Shown piece after piece: positions 15,674 through 24,045 of a DNA stretch of 50,669 nt. The first letter of the stretch is position 1. Every line of letters begins with the position of its first letter. A program made the position numbers and the translations under genes. The notes beneath the pieces were generated by a model. It ran no database searches and was not told the origin of the DNA. It saw only the letters and a program-made list of their open reading frames with translations. This DNA is from an uncultured Burkholderiales bacterium (lineage in GTDB: Bacteria; Pseudomonadota; Gammaproteobacteria; Burkholderiales; Burkholderiaceae_C). The stretch covers positions 1 through 50,669 of the forward strand of contig CALBSC010000097.1 of assembly GCA_937927685.1 (NCBI GenBank). Reading direction: 5' to 3'.

Positions 15674-16312
15674 ATGAAGCTCTACAACTATTTCCGCTCG
15701 TCAGCCTCGTTTCGGGTCCGTATCGCCTTGAACCTCAAGGGGCTGGCTTATGACTATGTGCCGGTGCACCTGGCCCGCGGTGACCACAAACTGGCGGCGT
15801 ACGCCGACGTGTCGGCCGACCGGTTGGTGCCGGCGCTGGACATCGACGGGCAGATCCTGAGCCAGTCGTTGGCCATCATCGAGTATCTGGACGAGACCCA
15901 TCCCCAGCCGGCCTTGTTGCCCGCCGATGCCTTGGGACGGGCCCGCGTGCGTGCGCTGGCGCAGTCCATCGCCTGCGAGATCCACCCGCTCAACAACCTG
16001 CGCGTCCTCAAATACCTGGTGCGTGACCTGAAGGTGGAGGATGAGGCCAAGAACACCTGGTACCGGCACTGGGTGCGTGAGGGGCTGGAGGCCTTTGAGC
16101 GGCAACTGGCGCAGGGGCCGGTGTCCACCTACTGTTATGGCCACACGCCCACCCTGGCGGATTGCTGCCTCGTGCCGCAAATCTTCAACGGACAGCGCTT
16201 CAAGGTGAATCTGGACGGACTGCCGCTCACGATGGCCGCGTTCGATGCCTGCATGAAGCTCGAGGCTTTTCAGCGTGCCCAGCCCTCAGCCTGCCCCGAC
16301 AACGAGCCCTGA
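15674..16312 (+). CDS. maiA: Maleylacetoacetate/maleylpyruvate isomerase (zeta-class GST)
   Basis: A 212-residue glutathione-S-transferase-fold isomerase. The zeta-class signature SSASFRVRIALNLKG is at residues 9-23 with the glutathione-contacting serines; the thioredoxin-like domain ends with LSQSLAIIEYLDETHP. The C-terminal helical domain contains CEIHPLNNLRVLKYL and TLADCCLVPQIFN, both typical. It isomerises the cis ring-fission product to the trans form before FAH-type hydrolysis, so it fits with the divergent FAH-family gene. The NagL-type maleylpyruvate role is at least as likely as the tyrosine-pathway role; no ring-cleaving dioxygenase of either pathway is next to it. Confidence 0.93.
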   Translation: MKLYNYFRSSASFRVRIALNLKGLAYDYVPVHLARGDHKLAAYADVSADRLVPALDIDGQILSQSLAIIEYLDETHPQPALLPADALGRARVRALAQSIACEIHPLNNLRVLKYLVRDLKVEDEAKNTWYRHWVREGLEAFERQLAQGPVSTYCYGHTPTLADCCLVPQIFNGQRFKVNLDGLPLTMAAFDACMKLEAFQRAQPSACPDNEP

Positions 16313-17099
16313 GACCCCGGGCAACCCCCCGGGCGGGCCAGGCGTCTGGTCCTTGTCATGGGGGGCGCCGGGCGTTCAAGCGGCCCTCACCACCCGTGTG
16401 GGCGGGGTGTCGCGTGCGCCCTATGACGGCCTGAACCTGGGCAATCATGTGGGCGACGATGCCGTGGCGGTGCAGGCCAACCGCGAGCGGGTGGCGCAGG
16501 GCTTGTCCACCCGGCCCGTGTGGCTGAACCAGGTCCACGGCACGGAGGTGGCGTGGCTGGATGGCTCCAGCGCTGATGGAACGACCGCGGACGGGGTCTG
16601 CACCCTTGAACGGGGTGTGGCCTGCACCATCCTGGTGGCGGATTGCCTGCCGGTGCTGCTGTGTGATGCGCATGGCCGGGGGGTTGCCGCCGCGCATGCG
16701 GGCTGGCGAGGCCTGGCCGGACAAGCCGGTCGAGGCATTCTGGACAACACGGTACGGGCCCTGCGTGAGAGGGTCTCCCCCAGACTGGAGCTTCGGGCCT
16801 GGCTGGGTCCTTGCATCGGTCCGCAGGCCTTTGAAGTCGGCCCCGAGGTGGTGGACGCCTTCAGGGCCAACGGCTTCGACCCGCAAGGCCTGAGCCATCC
16901 CCACCCTGAGCGCACGGGCAAATGGCTGCTGAACCTGGCCGGGCTGGCGCGGCAACGGTTGCAGCAACTGGGCGTGACCTCGATCGAGGGCAACGACGGG
17001 AGCGCCGACTGGTGCACCGTCTCGGACGATACGCGCTGGTTTTCCCACCGGCGCGATCGGGTCAGCGGACGATTGGCGGCCCTGATCTGGCGGACCTGA
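16275..17099 (+). CDS. pgeF: Purine nucleoside phosphorylase/polyphenol oxidase family protein (YfiH/PgeF)
   Basis: A 274-residue protein of the YfiH/laccase-domain family. The metal-binding and catalytic motifs are present: LTTRVGGVSRAPYDGLNLG, LNQVHGTEV (His), VADCLPVLLCD (Cys) and AAAHAGWRGLAG (His), followed by WLGPCIGPQAFEVGPEV. Family members act on purine nucleosides or, in E. coli, proof-read peptidoglycan cytoplasmic precursors. The start is read as GTG at 16275, overlapping maiA by 38 bases in another frame; the first 25 residues are Pro/Gly-rich and the true start may be later. Location just before phaC is recurrent in Burkholderiales. Confidence 0.88.
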   Translation: MPSPQPAPTTSPETPGNPPGGPGVWSLSWGAPGVQAALTTRVGGVSRAPYDGLNLGNHVGDDAVAVQANRERVAQGLSTRPVWLNQVHGTEVAWLDGSSADGTTADGVCTLERGVACTILVADCLPVLLCDAHGRGVAAAHAGWRGLAGQAGRGILDNTVRALRERVSPRLELRAWLGPCIGPQAFEVGPEVVDAFRANGFDPQGLSHPHPERTGKWLLNLAGLARQRLQQLGVTSIEGNDGSADWCTVSDDTRWFSHRRDRVSGRLAALIWRT

Positions 17100-17193
17100 C
17101 GAGGCAGGATGCTCAACGATCAAATTGAGATCCGTCAGCAAAACGAAGGCATTCCTCTGCGATACTCCCTTCATGTCACTGAGGAGACAAGAC

Positions 17194-18891
17194 ATGACAT
17201 CCAATGGCCTGCCCGGTTGGGAAGCATCAGCACAGCAGTGGGGCAAATCCATGGCCGACAGCTGGCAGCGAGCCCTGGACTCCTTCAAGCAGATCGATCT
17301 GGGCAACGACTCGGCCGGCCAACTGAGTTTCGCGCCCGACAAACTTCGCGAGTTGCAAGCCAACTACCTCAAGGAGGCCACCAGTCTCTGGAACCAGGGA
17401 CTGACCGCTTCCTCGCCCCTCAAGGATCGGCGCTTCTCGGGCGATGCCTGGGCTCAGAATCCGGTCGCCGCCTTCACCGCCGCCACGTACCTCCTCAACA
17501 GCCGCACGCTGATGTCGCTGGCCGAGGCCCTGGAGGCTGACGACAAAACCCGCTCGCGGATCCGCTTTGCGGTCGAACAGTGGGTGGCCGCATCCGCCCC
17601 CAGCAACTTCCTGGCCTTCAATGCCGAGGCGCAAAAGAAAGCCATGGAAACCCAGGGCGAGAGCATCTCCAAGGGGGTGCAGAACCTTCTGCATGACGTG
17701 CAGCAAGGGCACGTGTCCATGACCGACGAGAGCCTGTTTGAAGTGGGGCGCAACGTTGCCACCACCGAAGGCCAGGTGGTGTTTGAAAACGAATATTTCC
17801 AGCTCATCGAATACAAGCCGCTCACCGCGAAAGTGCACGAGCGTCCTTTCCTGCTGATGCCGCCCAGCATCAACAAGTTCTATATCCTCGACTTGCAGCC
17901 CGAGAACTCCTTCATCCGCTATGCGGTCTCCAAAGGGCATCGCACCTTCGTGGTGAGTTGGCGCAATCCGGACCAGAGCCTGGCCAACGCCACCTGGGAC
18001 GACTACATCGAAAACGCGGCGATCAAGGCCATCGAGGTCACGCGTGACATCGGCGGGACGGACCAGATCAACGCGCTGGGTTTCTGCGTAGGCGGCACCA
18101 TCCTTGCCAACGCGCTGGGGGTGCTGGCTGCTCGCGGACAGAAACCGGTGGCCAGTACCACGCTGCTGACCACGCTCATCGACTTCACCGACACCGGCGT
18201 CCTCGACGTCTTCATCGATGAAAACTTTGTCCGCTTTCGCGAGATGCAGTTTGCCCAGGGTGGACTGATGGCGGGGCGCGACATGGCCTCCACCTTCAGT
18301 TTTCTGCGCCCCAATGACCTGGTGTGGAACTACGTGGTGGGCAACTACCTCAAGGGCGAGACGCCCCCGCCATTCGATCTGCTGTACTGGAACAGCGACT
18401 CCACCAACTTGCCCGGCCCGCTCTACGCCTGGTACCTGCGCAATACCTACCTTGAAAATCGGCTGGTCAAGCCGGGCAAGGCCACCGTGTGCGGCGTGCC
18501 ACTCGACCTGCGCAAGGTCGACATGCCGATCTACATCTACGGCTCGCGGGAAGACCACATCGTGCCCATTGGGGGGTCGTATGCCTCGACCCAGGTCTTT
18601 CCGGGCAAGAAGCGTTTCATGATGGGAGCCTCTGGCCACATCGCTGGCGTGATCAACCCACCCGCAGCGAAGAAACGCAGCCACTGGGTTCGCAACGATG
18701 GCAAGTTTCCGCCCAAGCCCGATGACTGGTTGGCCGGCGCCCAGGAAGTGCCAGGCAGTTGGTGGGAAGACTGGTCTAGCTGGCTGAAGGGCCACGCGGG
18801 CAAGCTGGTGGCCGCACCCAAACGCTACGGCAACGCCCGTCACAAACCCATCGAAGCCGCGCCGGGGCGGTATGTCAAGGCCAAGGCCTGA
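17194..18891 (+). CDS. phaC: Class I polyhydroxyalkanoate synthase
   Basis: A 565-residue cytoplasmic enzyme that polymerises 3-hydroxyacyl-CoA on the PHB granule. The ATG at 17194 follows a strong GAGGAG site at 17181-17186. The lipase-like box is GFCVGG with the nucleophilic cysteine at about residue 298; the catalytic aspartate lies in GSREDHIVPIG and the histidine in GASGHIAGVINPP. The N-terminal domain (about 1-200) is the variable PHA-synthase N domain. The length is a little short of the ~590 of the Cupriavidus enzyme. It heads phaC-phaA-phaB, with phaA 31 bases after its stop codon. Confidence 0.97.
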   Translation: MTSNGLPGWEASAQQWGKSMADSWQRALDSFKQIDLGNDSAGQLSFAPDKLRELQANYLKEATSLWNQGLTASSPLKDRRFSGDAWAQNPVAAFTAATYLLNSRTLMSLAEALEADDKTRSRIRFAVEQWVAASAPSNFLAFNAEAQKKAMETQGESISKGVQNLLHDVQQGHVSMTDESLFEVGRNVATTEGQVVFENEYFQLIEYKPLTAKVHERPFLLMPPSINKFYILDLQPENSFIRYAVSKGHRTFVVSWRNPDQSLANATWDDYIENAAIKAIEVTRDIGGTDQINALGFCVGGTILANALGVLAARGQKPVASTTLLTTLIDFTDTGVLDVFIDENFVRFREMQFAQGGLMAGRDMASTFSFLRPNDLVWNYVVGNYLKGETPPPFDLLYWNSDSTNLPGPLYAWYLRNTYLENRLVKPGKATVCGVPLDLRKVDMPIYIYGSREDHIVPIGGSYASTQVFPGKKRFMMGASGHIAGVINPPAAKKRSHWVRNDGKFPPKPDDWLAGAQEVPGSWWEDWSSWLKGHAGKLVAAPKRYGNARHKPIEAAPGRYVKAKA

Positions 18892-18922
18892 AATTTCAAT
18901 TCACACCAGAGAGATAAAGCAT

Positions 18923-20101
18923 ATGGAAGACATCGTCATCGTATCGGCAGCCCGTACCGCGGTGGGCAAGTTCGGCGGTTCACTGGCCAAGGTGGCTGCC
19001 ACGGATCTGGGCGCGGTCGTGATTCGCGAAGCCCTGGCGCGCGCGCAGGTGGATGCGGCGCAAGTGGGTGAAATCATCATGGGCCAGGTGCTGGCCGCTG
19101 GCGTGGGGCAGAACCCGGCGCGTCAGGCCCTCATGAAAGCCGGTGTACCCAAGGAAGTGCCGGCACTCACCATCAATGCCGTGTGTGGCTCGGGCCTCAA
19201 GGCCGTGATGCTGGCCGCGCAGGCGGTGGCCTGGGGCGACAGCGAGATCGTCGTGGCGGGTGGCCAGGAGAACATGAGTGCCTCGCCGCACGTGCTGCTC
19301 AATTCACGGGACGGTCAGCGCATGGGCGACTGGAAAATGGCTGACACCATGATCGTCGATGGCCTGTGGGACGTCTACAACCAGTACCACATGGGCATCA
19401 CCGCCGAGAACGTGGCCAAGGCGCACCACATCACCCGCGACATGCAGGATAGGCTGGCGCTGTCCAGCCAGCAAAAAGCCTCCGCAGCACAAGACGCGGG
19501 CAAATTCAAGGACGAAATCGTGGGCGTGTCGATCCCCCAGCGCAAGGGCGATCCCATCGTGTTCGACACCGACGAATTCATCAACAAGAAAACCAACGCC
19601 GACGCGCTGGCGGGTTTGCGCCCGGCCTTTGACAAGGCGGGCACCGTCACAGCGGGTAACGCCTCAGGCATCAATGACGGTGCGGCTGCCGTGGTGGTGA
19701 TGACCGCCAAGAAGGCCGCCGCCCTGGGCCTGAAGCCCCTGGCCCGCATTGCCGCCTTCGGCACGAGCGGCCTCGACCCGGCCACCATGGGCATGGGCCC
19801 AGTGCCGGCTTCGCGCAAGGCCCTGCAACGCGCTGGCTGGAACGTCGGAGATGTCGATCTGTTTGAATTGAACGAAGCCTTCGCTGCCCAAGCCTGCGCG
19901 GTCAACCAGGAACTGGGCATCGACCCGGCCAGGGTCAACGTCAACGGTGGCGCCATCGCCATTGGTCACCCCATCGGGGCCTCGGGGTGCCGTATCCTGG
20001 TCACGTTGCTGCACGAAATGCAGCGTCGCGACGCCAAGAAAGGTCTGGCGGCCCTGTGCATCGGCGGTGGCATGGGGGTGTCACTGGCCCTCGAGCGCTG
20101 A
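18923..20101 (+). CDS. phaA: Acetyl-CoA acetyltransferase (beta-ketothiolase)
   Basis: A 392-residue thiolase from the ATG at 18923 (MEDIVIVSAARTAVGKFGG). The acyl-accepting cysteine is Cys88 in INAVCGSGLKAV; the catalytic His and second Cys are in GHPIGASGCRI and CIGGGMGVS. It condenses two acetyl-CoA to acetoacetyl-CoA, the first step of PHB synthesis, and can run in reverse during acetoacetate use. It lies between phaC and phaB in one operon. The first coding bases follow an AGAGAGATAAAG leader that supplies the ribosome-binding site. Confidence 0.97.
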   Translation: MEDIVIVSAARTAVGKFGGSLAKVAATDLGAVVIREALARAQVDAAQVGEIIMGQVLAAGVGQNPARQALMKAGVPKEVPALTINAVCGSGLKAVMLAAQAVAWGDSEIVVAGGQENMSASPHVLLNSRDGQRMGDWKMADTMIVDGLWDVYNQYHMGITAENVAKAHHITRDMQDRLALSSQQKASAAQDAGKFKDEIVGVSIPQRKGDPIVFDTDEFINKKTNADALAGLRPAFDKAGTVTAGNASGINDGAAAVVVMTAKKAAALGLKPLARIAAFGTSGLDPATMGMGPVPASRKALQRAGWNVGDVDLFELNEAFAAQACAVNQELGIDPARVNVNGGAIAIGHPIGASGCRILVTLLHEMQRRDAKKGLAALCIGGGMGVSLALER

Positions 20102-20147
20102 ACCCCTTTTCGATTTCCATTTTTCATACAACCACAAGGAGACAACG

Positions 20148-20885
20148 ATGAGTCAAAGAATTGCTTACGTGACCGGGGGCATGGGCGGCATCGGGACCGC
20201 GATCTGCCAGCGCCTGCACCGTGATGGCTACAAAGTCATTGCCGGTTGCGGCCCCACCCGTGACTTCACCAAGTGGCTCGACGAGCAAAAAGCCCTGGGA
20301 TTCACTTTCTATGCCTCCGTGGGCAATGTGGCGGACTGGAACTCCACGGTGGACGCCTTCAGCAAAGCCAAAGCCGAGCATGGTTCCATCGACGTGCTGG
20401 TGAACAACGCCGGCATCACGCGTGACCGCATGTTCCTCAAGATGACCCGTGAGGATTGGGATGCGGTGATCGACACCAACCTGAACTCCATGTTCAACGT
20501 GACCAAGCAGGTGGTGCCTGACATGGTTGAAAAAGGCTGGGGCCGCATCGTGCAAATCTCCTCGGTCAACGGCGAGAAGGGCCAGGCCGGTCAGACCAAC
20601 TACTCGGCCGCCAAGGCGGGTATGCACGGCTTCACCATGGCACTGGCACAAGAAATGGCCAACAAGGGGGTGACGGTCAACACCGTGAGCCCGGGCTACA
20701 TTGGCACCGACATGGTTCGCGCCATCCGTCCCGATGTGCTCGAGAAAATCGTCGGCACAGTACCGGTCAAGCGCCTGGGCGAGCCCAGCGAGATCGGCTC
20801 CATCGTGGCCTGGCTGGCGAGCGAAGAGGGCGGTTACGCCACGGGCGCCGACTTCTCGGTCAACGGCGGTCTTCACATGGGCTGA
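20148..20885 (+). CDS. phaB: Acetoacetyl-CoA reductase
   Basis: A 245-residue short-chain dehydrogenase. The cofactor loop is TGGMGGIG near residue 10; NNAG and the catalytic Ser-Tyr-Lys set (ISSVNG, YSAAKAG) are intact. PhaB features include the CGPTRDFTKWLDEQKALG region, which differs from generic FabG proteins. It reduces acetoacetyl-CoA to (R)-3-hydroxybutyryl-CoA with NADPH for PhaC. The start is set by AAGGAG, seven bases before the ATG. It is the last gene of the pha operon and is followed by a strong terminator. Confidence 0.96.
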   Translation: MSQRIAYVTGGMGGIGTAICQRLHRDGYKVIAGCGPTRDFTKWLDEQKALGFTFYASVGNVADWNSTVDAFSKAKAEHGSIDVLVNNAGITRDRMFLKMTREDWDAVIDTNLNSMFNVTKQVVPDMVEKGWGRIVQISSVNGEKGQAGQTNYSAAKAGMHGFTMALAQEMANKGVTVNTVSPGYIGTDMVRAIRPDVLEKIVGTVPVKRLGEPSEIGSIVAWLASEEGGYATGADFSVNGGLHMG

Positions 20886-20906
20886 TTCCCTGAACGGGAT
20901 GAGCCG

Positions 20907-20933
20907 ATACCCGCCTGGAGCGGGTATTTTTTT
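20907..20933 (+). terminator. Rho-independent terminator of the pha operon
   Basis: ATACCCGC (20907-20914) and GCGGGTAT (20920-20927) form an 8-bp stem with a 5-base loop, followed directly by seven Ts. It also lies against the 3' end of the convergent FAD/Fe-S dehydrogenase gene. Confidence 0.93.
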
Positions 20934-20942
20934 GCCGAACGC

Positions 20943-23900
20943 TCAGCCCAGGTGACGCGCCAACACCTGCGCCACATGCAGCGCCTGCCGTTTCGACCCG
21001 TGGTCGATTTGATGACGGCAGCTGGTGCCATCGGCCACCACCCAGGCATCGGGATGCTTCTCAATGGTGGGCAGCAGTGACACATTGGCCATGGCCATCG
21101 ACACCGCCTGGTGCTTGGCCTCGTAACCAAAGCTGCCCGCCATCCCGCAGCAACTCGTCTCGATCAAGGTGGTGGATGACTGTGGAATCAGGGCCAGCAC
21201 CCGTTGAATGGGAGACACCAGATCAAAGGCCTTCTGATGGCAATGCCCGTGCAACAGGAAAGGTGCCTGAGCAGGGGTGAGTTGCGCCCGCAGCGTGTCC
21301 AGTCGACCTGCCTGGTGCTCGCGGTCGAGAAACTCTTCCCAGAGCCAGGCTTGCTTCGCCACCGTGTGCGCCGCTTCGCCCAGGCCCAACTGCAAGGCCT
21401 CATCGCGCAGCGTCAGCAGGCAACTGGGTTCCAGCCCCACGATGGGTATCCCCTGCTGTGCCAAGGGCAGCAGATAGTCGATCAGTTGCCGCACCTGCGC
21501 ACGCGCCTGGGCCACCATGCCACTGGCGAGATAGGTGCGGCCGCAGCACAAATGCTGATCCGGGCGCTGGGCCACATGCACCGTGTACCCGGCGGCCTCC
21601 AGCACGCGATAGGCGGCCCGGGCGTTGTCGGATTCGAAGTATCCGTTGAAGGTGTCCACGAACAACACCACACCGCGTTCGGCACGCATCACCGTGGCGA
21701 TGTCCGCCCCGGGAATCGGCGTGTTGAACACGTGCGTGGATTGCCAGGCCGGGAGCGCACGTTGCGCACTCAAGCCGGTCACGCGCTCGGTCAGGCGCGC
21801 CAGCCACGACCAGCGGTTGCGAAGATTGAGCAGCGGCGCCAACCGGCTGGCCCATCCTGCGTAGCGGGGCAGGTGAGCAATCAGCTGATCCTTCAGGGTG
21901 TGCCCGTGATGACGCTTGTACTGGTGCGTGAACTCGATCTTCATCTTGGCCATGTCCACCCCCGTGGGGCACTCGCGCTTGCAGCCCTTGCAGCTGACAC
22001 ACAGGTCCATGGTGTCCCACAGCGCAGGGTCGGTCAGCGCCTGTGTGCCGAGTTGACCCGAGAGCGCCAGTCGCAAGGTGTTGGCGCGTCCGCGGGTGAG
22101 ATGCTGCTCGTCACGCGTGACACGGTAGCTGGGGCACATGGTGCCGGCGTCGAACTTGCGGCAGTGGCCGTTGTTGTTGCACATCTCCACGGCCTTGGCA
22201 AAGCCTTGTGCCGGATCGCCGCCGGTGCCGGGGGCACTCACGGTTTCCGTGACAGGGTCTGCGCTGACATTCCAGGCGCTCCAGTCGAGTGCTGTCTCGA
22301 TGGGAATCACACGGTAAGTGGACGGGAAGCGGAACAGGCGCTCGTCGTCCATTTTCGGCGGATCGATCATGCGCGACGGGCTGTACAAGCCGATCGGGTC
22401 CATCCATTGCTTGATCTGACCAAACGCCTCATGGATCTTGTCGCCAAACTGCCAGCGGATCCATTCGCCGCGGCACAGGCCGTCGCCATGCTCGCCGCTG
22501 TAGGCGCCCTTGAATTTGCGCACCAGCTCGGACGCTTCGTTGGCAATGGCCCGCATCTTGCCGGCGCCATCGCGGCGCATGTCCAGGATGGGGCGCACGT
22601 GTAGCGTGCCCACCGATGCGTGCGCATACCAGGTGCCCTTGGTGTCGTGGCGCGCAAACACCTCGGTGAGGGCATCGGTGTACTCGGCCAGGTGCTCGAG
22701 CGGCACCGCACAGTCCTCGATGAAACTCACCGGCTTGCCGTCGCCGCGCAAGCTCATCATGATGTTCAGGCCCGCCTTGCGCACCTCCCACAGATTCTTT
22801 TGCGCGCTGTCGTCCACCATTTCGACCACGCTGCCGGGCAAGCCCAGGTCGCCCATGAGCGTGACCAGATCGCGCAAGTGCGGCAGCAGGGGGTCCTTGG
22901 ATTCACCGCTGAACTCCACCAGCAGGATGGCGGCTGGTTGGCCGTTGTTGATCTGGGGTGAGAGCGCGGTGCGGATGGTGGGCGCGAAGGCCGGGTTTTG
23001 CAGGCTCAGGTCGATCATGGTGCGATCGACGAGTTCTACCGCCGAGAGATGCCCGCCACCAATTCGCACGATGTGCTGGGTGGCGTCCATGGCGCTGTGA
23101 AAGTCCGGGAAATTCACCACGCCCAGGACCTTGGCACGCGGCAGCGGCGAGAGCTGCAAGGTGAGCGATCGCGTGAGCGCGAGCGTGCCCTCGCTGCCGA
23201 TCAGCAGGTGCGCCAGATTGACCGAGCCGTCGGGGGTGTAGGGACGTACGTTCTGGTTGCAGAAGATGTCGAGGTTGTAGCCCGCGACGCGGCGCAGCAC
23301 CTTGGGCCAGTGCTGCTCGATCTCGGGTTGCAGTTGCAGCGCCAGTTGTTGCACGCGCTCACCCAAGTGTCGTGCTGCTCCCTGGCTCTGGTCGAAGCGC
23401 CCCAGCGACAGCGGCGAACCGTCAGACAGCCAGGCCTCGGCGCCCAGGACGTTGTGCACCATGTTGCCGTAGGCAATGCTGCGGCTGCCGCACGAGTTGT
23501 TGCCGGCCATGCCCCCCAGGGTAGCTTGTCCGCTGGTGGAGACATCCACCGGGTACCACAGTCCGTGCGACTTGAGTTGCGCATTGAGGTGGTCCAGCAC
23601 CATGCCGGGCTCGACGGTCACGGTGCGTTGTTCGACGTTCAGGTCGATGACGCGGCGCAGGTATTTGCTGAAATCGATCACCAGACCGGCCCCCACCGTC
23701 TGGCCGCACTGACTGGTGCCGCCCCCGCGCGGCACGATGGGTACGTTCAGTTCGCGGCAGATACCCAGGGCCGAGACCACGTCGTCGTCGCTGCGCGGCA
23801 CCAGCACGGCCAGCGGCAGGCACTGGTAGATGGAGGCATCGGTGGCGTAGCGGCCGCGATCGGCCAGGCTCACCAGGACTTCGCCTTGGGTGTGGCGTTG

Positions 23901-23996
23901 CAGGCGCTGGGTCAGTTGCGCAAGCAGTTCTGTGCTGCGTCGGGCCAGCGAATCGAAGTCGCCCACTTGGCTGGTGTAGGGATGCGGAGCATTCAT
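20943..23996 (-). CDS. FAD-linked oxidase/4Fe-4S/CCG-domain dehydrogenase (YdiJ-like)
   Basis: A 1017-residue fusion protein, close to the 1018 of E. coli YdiJ, reported as a D-2-hydroxyglutarate dehydrogenase. The N-terminal half is an FAD-binding vanillyl-alcohol-oxidase-type domain (IVPRGGGTSQCGQTVGAG, GGMAGNNSCGSRS, GTLALTRSLT) followed by the FAD-oxidase C domain with YSGEHGDGLCRGEW. Then come iron-sulfur segments (CNNNGHCRKFDAGTMCP, CVSCKGCKRECPTGVD) and GlpC-like cysteine-rich repeats (CCGRTYLASG, HGHCHQKAF, TSCCGMAGSFG). It probably oxidises a 2-hydroxy acid. The start is uncertain: ATG 23996 is chosen, but ATG 24017 and TTG 24023 are in frame. Divergent from the aminotransferase gene. 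Confidence 0.9.
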   Translation of the reverse strand: MNAPHPYTSQVGDFDSLARRSTELLAQLTQRLQRHTQGEVLVSLADRGRYATDASIYQCLPLAVLVPRSDDDVVSALGICRELNVPIVPRGGGTSQCGQTVGAGLVIDFSKYLRRVIDLNVEQRTVTVEPGMVLDHLNAQLKSHGLWYPVDVSTSGQATLGGMAGNNSCGSRSIAYGNMVHNVLGAEAWLSDGSPLSLGRFDQSQGAARHLGERVQQLALQLQPEIEQHWPKVLRRVAGYNLDIFCNQNVRPYTPDGSVNLAHLLIGSEGTLALTRSLTLQLSPLPRAKVLGVVNFPDFHSAMDATQHIVRIGGGHLSAVELVDRTMIDLSLQNPAFAPTIRTALSPQINNGQPAAILLVEFSGESKDPLLPHLRDLVTLMGDLGLPGSVVEMVDDSAQKNLWEVRKAGLNIMMSLRGDGKPVSFIEDCAVPLEHLAEYTDALTEVFARHDTKGTWYAHASVGTLHVRPILDMRRDGAGKMRAIANEASELVRKFKGAYSGEHGDGLCRGEWIRWQFGDKIHEAFGQIKQWMDPIGLYSPSRMIDPPKMDDERLFRFPSTYRVIPIETALDWSAWNVSADPVTETVSAPGTGGDPAQGFAKAVEMCNNNGHCRKFDAGTMCPSYRVTRDEQHLTRGRANTLRLALSGQLGTQALTDPALWDTMDLCVSCKGCKRECPTGVDMAKMKIEFTHQYKRHHGHTLKDQLIAHLPRYAGWASRLAPLLNLRNRWSWLARLTERVTGLSAQRALPAWQSTHVFNTPIPGADIATVMRAERGVVLFVDTFNGYFESDNARAAYRVLEAAGYTVHVAQRPDQHLCCGRTYLASGMVAQARAQVRQLIDYLLPLAQQGIPIVGLEPSCLLTLRDEALQLGLGEAAHTVAKQAWLWEEFLDREHQAGRLDTLRAQLTPAQAPFLLHGHCHQKAFDLVSPIQRVLALIPQSSTTLIETSCCGMAGSFGYEAKHQAVSMAMANVSLLPTIEKHPDAWVVADGTSCRHQIDHGSKRQALHVAQVLARHLG

Positions 23997-24045
23997 GGAG
24001 GAGATTCTTGCATGCATAATCAAGCGACAACAGGAGACATTGTTG

